A stretch of DNA of 64,000 bases from the NCBI GenBank assembly GCA_002783265.1, contig PFFG01000004.1:35598-99597 (forward strand), written 5' to 3'. Source of the stretch: Candidatus Gracilibacteria bacterium CG17_big_fil_post_rev_8_21_14_2_50_48_13. Lineage in GTDB: Bacteria > Patescibacteriota > Gracilibacteria > 1-14-2-50-48-13. The stretch's first letter is position 1; every line of letters starts with the position of its first letter. A program made the translations under genes and the position numbers. Of this stretch, positions 59,040 through 64,000 are shown one piece after another. Below the pieces are notes generated by a model, which saw only the letters and a program-made list of their open reading frames with translations, was not told the origin of the DNA and searched no databases.

Positions 59040-60638
59040 TTATTTTTTTGCTTGTACAGTGTACTCAAACATCATACCACTATGGAGATGTTCTGCGATG
59101 TGACAATGGGCCATCCATGTGCCAGGATTACTCATCTCGACAAGAAGATCGACGGTGTCTCCGGAGGGAACAAGGGTGGTGTCTTTCCATACCAAGTTGG
59201 TATTTTCAACCCCATTGGTCGATAAAACAACGAAGCGTTGACCATGGAAGTGAATAGGATGCTGCATCGGATGCGCCCCTCGAGGATCGTTGTAGAGACG
59301 AATTTTCACGAGGTCTCCTTGTTGAAACGTCCATGCGATGTCCATGTTTGCCTTCCCCGTTTGGGCGTCGATAATTTTCCACACGGTGTTTTCACTAGTC
59401 ATCATGCGGTTCATACCTGGCATGGTGTCCTCCCATTCAATTTTATCGCCGTCCGTACCCATCATCATTTGGTGATTCATGCCGCCCATGCCCATATCAA
59501 GGTCAAGTCGGAGTTCCTTGTCCGGTGATTTGCTCACAAGTGCATGCAAAGGGGCCATCTCTTGCGTTACATCGGATTGTACATGAAGTGTTTCAAATTC
59601 CTTTTGTTGCACCGCATCTGTTGAACCAGCAGAAACGGTTACGTCGCCTAGTTTGTACTGGCTGATGGGCGTCGAATGAAGAAGGGTGTACGAGCCTGCC
59701 TTTGGAAAGAATACATCAACAATGTACCGCTCTGTTGGTGCGATGGTGAGCTCGTCGACAAAAGTTTCCCGTTCGTAAAGCCCCCCGTCACTTCCCACGA
59801 GTTTTATTTTGGCACCGGGAAGGGTCAGTCGAAAGGTGCGTGTATTCGCGCTATTGGTGATATACAATCTTTTGATCTCGCCTTCTTGAGCGCTCAATGT
59901 ATAGTCAGTCTTCCAGTTGACCATCATGGTCTCGCCGAACCTACCCATGAGTGCGTAGTTTGTGAAGGCTTGAAAGAAAGGAGTTAGACCATTTGCATCA
60001 AGGGAAATATCATCGATAAACAGATATTCTTCCGCAGATTTTTTTGCAGGTTTTGCCGAGGAACGTGGCTCGACACGGATATTGGCATAAAGACCAGACT
60101 CCTGCTGGAAGTCATCGCGAACATGGGGGTGATACCAGAAAAGTCCTGCGTCGGGGAAACGGAGTTTGTAGGAAAAGTCTTCACCTGGTTTGATGGTTTT
60201 TTGTGTCACGTCTGCGACGCCATCGAACGCATTATCAACACGTACACCATGAGGATGGAGGGTGGTTTCTATATCACTGGCGTTGTGCAAAAGAATAGTC
60301 ACCTCATCGCCTTGTTGGACTCGTAAACGTGGACCCGGAAGCATGCCATTGTAGGCGAGGAGTCGGATTTCCTTCCCGTTGATAGTTTTCTTTACTGCGC
60401 TCACAGTCATGGCGTAGGTGTCGCCGTTCTTTAAGACGACTTCCTCGCTGGGTTTTGCTTCAGGAAGGTTGTCCGTCGATCTCGAAAAATATACAGACTC
60501 ACCCTGTGTGGTGGGGGTAGCAGTTTCGGTGCGAGGACTTGGAAATTGCATGTGCATGGGGTATTGCACAAAATTGAAAACAGCCCAACCGAAAAGGAAT
60601 AGGGGCAAAATGAAAAAAAGAGGAAAAAATTTATGCAT
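59040..60638 (-). CDS. multicopper oxidase (CueO/CotA-like)
   Basis: From the ATG at 60638 (MHKFFPLFFILPLFLFGWAV, a signal or anchor) the protein is 532 residues. All copper sites are visible: TTLHPHGVR and GLFWYHPHVRDDFQQ in domain 1, HPIHFHGQRF in domain 3, and the T1/T3 motif MAHCHIAEHLHSGMM at the end. A Met-rich stretch, MGMGGMNHQMMMG (about 400-415), resembles the CueO Met-rich insert that binds Cu+. It probably oxidises Cu+ outside the membrane, using O2. A longer frame from 60716 has no signal. It sits between the His-rich exported protein and copA. Confidence 0.92.
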   Translation of the reverse strand: MHKFFPLFFILPLFLFGWAVFNFVQYPMHMQFPSPRTETATPTTQGESVYFSRSTDNLPEAKPSEEVVLKNGDTYAMTVSAVKKTINGKEIRLLAYNGMLPGPRLRVQQGDEVTILLHNASDIETTLHPHGVRVDNAFDGVADVTQKTIKPGEDFSYKLRFPDAGLFWYHPHVRDDFQQESGLYANIRVEPRSSAKPAKKSAEEYLFIDDISLDANGLTPFFQAFTNYALMGRFGETMMVNWKTDYTLSAQEGEIKRLYITNSANTRTFRLTLPGAKIKLVGSDGGLYERETFVDELTIAPTERYIVDVFFPKAGSYTLLHSTPISQYKLGDVTVSAGSTDAVQQKEFETLHVQSDVTQEMAPLHALVSKSPDKELRLDLDMGMGGMNHQMMMGTDGDKIEWEDTMPGMNRMMTSENTVWKIIDAQTGKANMDIAWTFQQGDLVKIRLYNDPRGAHPMQHPIHFHGQRFVVLSTNGVENTNLVWKDTTLVPSGDTVDLLVEMSNPGTWMAHCHIAEHLHSGMMFEYTVQAKK

Positions 60639-60722
60639 AAAGAAAGAATTACAGGAGGAAGAATGTGCAAACACAATATTTTGATAGCGAAGCATCAAGA
60701 CATTGCTGAAAAACACTTGTTC

Positions 60723-61130
60723 CTAATTCTGTCGCTGCACGCTCCGTAACTGTTCGAAAAAAGTTGTTGGATAGACCTCACGGAGTTTGCTGAACCCTTT
60801 TGGTGGTGCGTTCGCGTGATTCTTCCTCTCGAAAACTGGCACGAACAAAAAAATTGGAGAAGAAAATTGACTCTGAGTCTTCTGAGGACTGATAATTTTC
60901 GGAATGGATAATTCACTTGCTGTTGATTGTGTTGGAGAACAACAGGGCTGTTCTGGGCCTCCCTGGTGATGCATATGTGCTGGAGACTCAATAGCCATTG
61001 TTTTTGTCTTCGTTGGGACGTTGGTGTGCGTGTGTGCAAAAACATGACTACACGTTATGCTCAAAGAAAAAATCACTATAAACAGTGATGCGAGAGGTTT
61101 GAGTATTTTCTTGAGAGAATGCGATGGCAT
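60723..61130 (-). CDS. small His/Cys-containing exported protein of the copper cassette
   Basis: This 135-residue protein has a signal peptide (LASLFIVIFSLSITCSHVFA). A short His-rich mature start (HTHTNVPT, HMHHQGGPEQPCC) could bind copper, as in small exported copper proteins next to CopA/CueO. The rest is polar, with a Phe-rich segment (SSPIFLFVPVFER) that may be a weak membrane element. No family is recognised. It is the first gene behind the near-consensus promoter at 61155-61182, and the oxidase and copA follow on the same strand. Confidence 0.65.
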   Translation of the reverse strand: MPSHSLKKILKPLASLFIVIFSLSITCSHVFAHTHTNVPTKTKTMAIESPAHMHHQGGPEQPCCSPTQSTASELSIPKIISPQKTQSQFSSPIFLFVPVFERKNHANAPPKGFSKLREVYPTTFFEQLRSVQRQN

Positions 61131-61154
61131 AAGTATGCAGTGGAAGCTGTGGGA

Positions 61155-61182
61155 AGCATAGCGCGATCGAGGGCATTGTCAA
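61155..61182 (-). promoter_or_regulatory. strong promoter of the copper cassette
   Basis: On the minus strand a perfect -35 TTGACA (61182-61177), a 16-nt spacer and TATGCT (61160-61155) lead to a start near 61147, about 17 nt before the ATG at 61130. No obvious CsoR or CueR operator was recognised around it. Confidence 0.7.
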
Positions 61183-61290
61183 AGATGAATGGCAATAGAA
61201 TTTCCAGGTGAACAAAGAGATGCTTGAACATAAAAGCTACAGTAGATCATGCGTAGGCACATACAACCAACACCTTCTAAAATTCCCCTC

Positions 61291-61318
61291 TTGAGAAGAA
61301 CAACAACCCTTGTATGCT
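61291..61318 (+). promoter_or_regulatory. promoter of recQ
   Basis: TTGAGA (61291-61296), a 16-nt spacer and TATGCT (61313-61318) give a start near 61325 and a leader of about 18 nt before the ATG at 61343. This supports that start over the in-frame upstream TTG-type start at 61310. Confidence 0.6.
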
Positions 61319-61342
61319 CTAGTCGTACTTTTTGAGCACCCC

Positions 61343-63130
61343 ATGCATACCATTCTCAAGGAAAATTTTGGATACGACAGCTTCCGCGCGCAGCAGGAGG
61401 AGATCATCACGCATGTGCTCTCAGGGAAGGATACGGTGGTGCTCATGCCGACGGGGGGCGGGAAGTCGCTGTGTTTCCAAGTGCCTGCGTTGTTGCTGCC
61501 TGGTGTGACGCTGGTGGTTTCGCCGCTGATTTCCCTGATGAAAGATCAGGTGGATAGTCTGCAGGCCAATGGCGTCGCGGCGGCGTATCTCAATTCGTCT
61601 CTTTCCATTGAGGAACAGTTGGCGATTATGGCCGATGTGCACTCGGGCATAATAAAGCTGCTCTATGTCTCGCCGGAGCGTTTGGCCAATGCGTATTTTC
61701 AAGAGGAGTTGCATCAAATGCAGCTCTCGCTCGTTGCGGTAGATGAAGCCCACTGTATCTCACAGTGGGGGCATGATTTTCGGCCAGATTATACGAGTCT
61801 TTCTTATATTCGAGAGACCTTTCCAAAGGTGCCCATCATTGCATTGACAGCTACCGCTACGGATATCGTGAAGGAAGATATTTGCACGCAGCTTCGCCTG
61901 CAAAAACCCAAGGTTTTTCTCTCCAGTTTTTTTCGCGATAATCTGCATCTGCATGTGGAGGCAAAGGACGGAACCTTCGAGAAAATTGTAGATCTTCTTG
62001 ATGAACATCGAAGCCAACCTACAATCATCTACGCGTTTTCCAGAAAAGATACGGAAGAACTGGCGAAAAAACTTACGAAACAGGGGCACCGCGCACTTCC
62101 GTACCATGCGGGGCTGAGTGGCGAGGTGCGCGAAAAACATCAAAACCTTTTCATTCGCGACAAGGTGACGACTATTGTTGCTACCGTGGCTTTTGGCATG
62201 GGGATTGATAAGCCCGATGTGCGCCTCGTTATTCATCACACCCTGCCAAAAAACCTGGAAGGCTATTACCAGGAAATTGGCCGTGCAGGTCGAGATGGAT
62301 TGCCGAGTAAATGTGTCCTCTTTTATTCCTACGGCGATACGCAGAAACATCAGTATTTTATGCATGGCATGGCGAACCCTGTGGAGCGGGAAGCGTCGCA
62401 AAAAAAGCTCCAAGCCATGGTGAACTTTGCAGAGTATACGGGGTGTCGTTGGCGATATTTGGTGGAATATTTTGGTGAACAACGCAGTGAGAAGGAATGC
62501 GGTATTTGCGACCGGTGTTTGGGATCACTTGCCATGCAGGATGGAACAGAAATTGTGCAGAAAATTCTCTCGACGGTCATCAAGACCGGTAATCGCTTTG
62601 GGCGTATGCATGTGGCGCAAGTGCTGCTTGGCGCGAAGGTGCAGAAAATCATCGATCTTGGGCATCATGAGCTTTCTGTGTATGGCATTGGAAAAGAGTA
62701 TTCGAAGGTGCAGTTGATTTCCATCATCGCTTATCTGGAGCAAGAGGGTATTGTAGAGAGACAAGGCGACACGTACCCGGTGGTGCTCATCACAGAAAAG
62801 GGACGCGCAATTCTACAGGAACGGCAGCAGGTGGATATTCCTGTGGTGCAGAAAGCAAAAGCAACGAAAACTGCAAAAACTCGCGCAAAGAAAAGTGCAT
62901 TTGCAGGAGAATACGATGAAAAACTGTTTGATGCCCTGCGTGCGAAACGTCGCGAGCTTGCGGATCAGGCAAGAATCCCACCCTTCATGGTGTTTGGCGA
63001 TAAAACGCTCTACGCTATGGCGGCAACCAAACCCACGACGGATGGGGAGTTTTTAGAAATCAGTGGTGTTGGAGCAGCAAAGTTGAAAGCTTTTGGGGAA
63101 GTTTTTATGGGGGTGATTCGTGGGCAGTAA
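61343..63130 (+). CDS. recQ: RecQ ATP-dependent DNA helicase
   Basis: This 595-residue superfamily 2 helicase has the Q-motif region FGYDSFRAQQEEII, Walker A TGGGKS (37-42), DEAHCISQWGHDFRPDY for motif II and the aromatic-rich loop, and TATATDIV for motif III. QEIGRAGRDG is motif VI. The zinc-binding RQC domain has CRWRYLVEYF and CGICDRC, and a winged helix follows. The C-terminus, after a Lys/Ala-rich linker, is an HRDC domain (LFDALRAKRRELADQARIPP). RecQ unwinds DNA at stalled forks and during recombination. Length is typical. Confidence 0.95.
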   Translation: MHTILKENFGYDSFRAQQEEIITHVLSGKDTVVLMPTGGGKSLCFQVPALLLPGVTLVVSPLISLMKDQVDSLQANGVAAAYLNSSLSIEEQLAIMADVHSGIIKLLYVSPERLANAYFQEELHQMQLSLVAVDEAHCISQWGHDFRPDYTSLSYIRETFPKVPIIALTATATDIVKEDICTQLRLQKPKVFLSSFFRDNLHLHVEAKDGTFEKIVDLLDEHRSQPTIIYAFSRKDTEELAKKLTKQGHRALPYHAGLSGEVREKHQNLFIRDKVTTIVATVAFGMGIDKPDVRLVIHHTLPKNLEGYYQEIGRAGRDGLPSKCVLFYSYGDTQKHQYFMHGMANPVEREASQKKLQAMVNFAEYTGCRWRYLVEYFGEQRSEKECGICDRCLGSLAMQDGTEIVQKILSTVIKTGNRFGRMHVAQVLLGAKVQKIIDLGHHELSVYGIGKEYSKVQLISIIAYLEQEGIVERQGDTYPVVLITEKGRAILQERQQVDIPVVQKAKATKTAKTRAKKSAFAGEYDEKLFDALRAKRRELADQARIPPFMVFGDKTLYAMAATKPTTDGEFLEISGVGAAKLKAFGEVFMGVIRGQ

Positions 63131-63156
63131 TTTTTTAAAACTCTTCAAGGTACTTT

Positions 63157-63696
63157 ATGGAAATGCTTCCCCTGATCATTCAAGGTCTCCTTCTCATCGC
63201 CTTTGCTGTCTTTGCTTACTTCTCTTTGGTGCGCTCCAGTTTATCCCTCGCGCCTTGGGTCCCCACACGGAGCAAAGACTTTGCGCGAGTGCAGAGTATT
63301 ATTTGTTTGAAACCAGGTCAAAAACTCTATGAAATAGGGTGCGGAGACGCGCGAGTCGCCATTTCTATAGCGAAGCGATTTCCAGAGGCCTTGGTTGTTG
63401 GTGTTGAGATCTCACCACTCATGTATTGCATCGCGTGTGCGCGCACCTTTTTTTCAGGTGTCAAAAACTTGCGCATTCAGTGTGCTGATGCATTGAAAAT
63501 GAATTTACGTGATGCCGATGTTGTCTATGTGTATGCACTGCCGAAGACGGTGAATCAGACGCTCATGCCGAAATTGCGTTCCGAACTCAAACGAGGATCG
63601 GTGCTCATTTCGTATTCGTTTTCCATCAACGATGAAGGGGTGGTTGTGCATTCTATACCGGGGGAGGCGAATATTTATGTACTCATGATGACGTAA
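63157..63696 (+). CDS. membrane-anchored class I SAM methyltransferase
   Basis: This 179-residue protein begins with a hydrophobic helix (LPLIIQGLLLIAFAVFAYFSL). A Rossmann methyltransferase follows, with motif I LYEIGCGDARVAISIAKRF (about 58-76), the acidic residue in VGVEISPLM, and DVVYVYALPKTVNQTLMPK. It is short for this fold and lacks a substrate domain. Related short proteins are often annotated as ribosomal L11 or lysine methyltransferase-like; the true substrate, perhaps membrane-associated, is unknown. It starts 26 nt after recQ on the same strand. An AAGG 8 nt upstream is the nearest thing to a Shine-Dalgarno sequence in the window. Confidence 0.75.
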   Translation: MEMLPLIIQGLLLIAFAVFAYFSLVRSSLSLAPWVPTRSKDFARVQSIICLKPGQKLYEIGCGDARVAISIAKRFPEALVVGVEISPLMYCIACARTFFSGVKNLRIQCADALKMNLRDADVVYVYALPKTVNQTLMPKLRSELKRGSVLISYSFSINDEGVVVHSIPGEANIYVLMMT

Positions 63697-63713
63697 TCTT
63701 AGTAGAGAGTACT

Positions 63714-64000
63714 TTAGCTACTACCTTTTCCTAAATGCTCTGCCTGATTGTAGGTAAGAACCCGGAATTGCGTTGGCAGGTCGGGCGTATACTCTAGGCT
63801 TGTTATCGAAGTATTCAGTGGTGTATTGCCGTGTGTGACAGGGAACCCAACGAAATAATGCAGCATACAACGAATGACGTTGCCATGGCTCACAATTGCC
63901 ACATGTTGGGAACCTTGAGTCTTTGGCACAATTTCTTGTGTGAGTTTCTGAAATAACCGCATTCCTGCTTGTCGGTCTGATTCTCCTCCTGGTGGCAAAA
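63714..64000 (-). CDS. histidine phosphatase (phosphoglycerate mutase-like), C-terminal part
   Basis: The frame is open to the right edge, so the catalytic RHG motif near the N-terminus is missing from the window. The visible 94 residues contain PPGGES and VAIVSHGNVIRCMLHYFVG, the second catalytic His and its context in the histidine phosphatase superfamily. The group includes phosphoglycerate mutases and phosphatases of small phosphoesters; no more specific call is possible. It converges on the methyltransferase gene with 17 nt between. Confidence 0.8.
   Translation of the reverse strand, partial: LPPGGESDRQAGMRLFQKLTQEIVPKTQGSQHVAIVSHGNVIRCMLHYFVGFPVTHGNTPLNTSITSLEYTPDLPTQFRVLTYNQAEHLGKGSS

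Noticed and set aside
1-64000. TGA recoding to glycine (code 25)
   Set aside because: guaD, ogt and the NADAR gene end naturally at TGA, and no gene needs TGA readthrough.
1-64000. CRISPR array, insertion sequence or prophage
   Set aside because: No regularly spaced repeats, transposase, integrase or phage structural gene was found; SLT and fibre-like proteins alone are not enough.

Overview
The window looks like a chromosomal piece of a Candidate Phyla Radiation (Patescibacteria) bacterium, most likely Peregrinibacteria-like. This is inference from several signs: very large S-layer-homology (SLH) surface proteins, several orphan proteins, a short YerC/TrpR-like regulator, an oxygen-sensitive class III ribonucleotide reductase as the only RNR seen, and small gaps between genes. 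TGA is a normal stop (guaD, ogt and the NADAR gene end in TGA), so this is not a code-25 Gracilibacteria/Absconditabacteria genome. Almost no start codon has a Shine-Dalgarno sequence. Starts are instead preceded by pyrimidine-rich DNA, and promoters of the form TTGACN-N16/17-TAT(A/G)CT sit so close that 5' leaders would be about 15-25 nt.

Layout. 1-5.2 kb: the 5' end of an exported protein behind a 7-1-7 Fur-type palindrome, a Fur-family regulator overlapping a UMPH-1 type 5'-nucleotidase, and a 1.2-kilo-residue orphan. 5.2-8.5 kb: mscL, tRNA-Leu(CAG) with a duplicated 3' end, and an MgtA-like P-type ATPase. 8.5-16.7 kb: a DUF305-like protein with a cytochrome b5-like lipoprotein, a guanine deaminase-type enzyme, an RNB exonuclease, a putative HExxH lipoprotein, a U32 protein, a DsbA-like membrane protein and a cysteine desulfurase-like enzyme. 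16.8-23.2 kb: a 2142-residue SLH protein. 23.3-30 kb: a methyltransferase, a frameshifted gene, ogt, an aspartoacylase-family hydrolase, two GNATs, a YerC-like regulator and a cation/proton antiporter. 30-48 kb: a surface region with exported proteins, lipoproteins, two more SLH proteins, two paralogous 840-900 residue lipoproteins, lgt and a lytic transglycosylase domain protein.

48-54.4 kb holds the most striking cluster. An ArsR-family regulator, an AniA-type copper nitrite reductase with all ligands intact, class III RNR nrdD, a separate 76-residue protein carrying the glycyl-radical domain that nrdD lacks, a NrdH-like redoxin and nrdG all lie head to tail on the minus strand with gaps of 26 nt or less. 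A promoter overlapped by an inverted repeat lies in front of arsR. This suggests a single unit coupling copper/nitrite chemistry to anaerobic dNTP synthesis with a split glycyl-radical enzyme.

54.5-64 kb: a PhnA/YjdM-like protein, two orphans, a copper cassette (small His-rich exported protein, multicopper oxidase, CopA ATPase) behind a near-consensus promoter, recQ, a membrane-anchored methyltransferase and the C-terminal part of a histidine phosphatase running off the right edge. No CRISPR array, rRNA or insertion sequence was seen.
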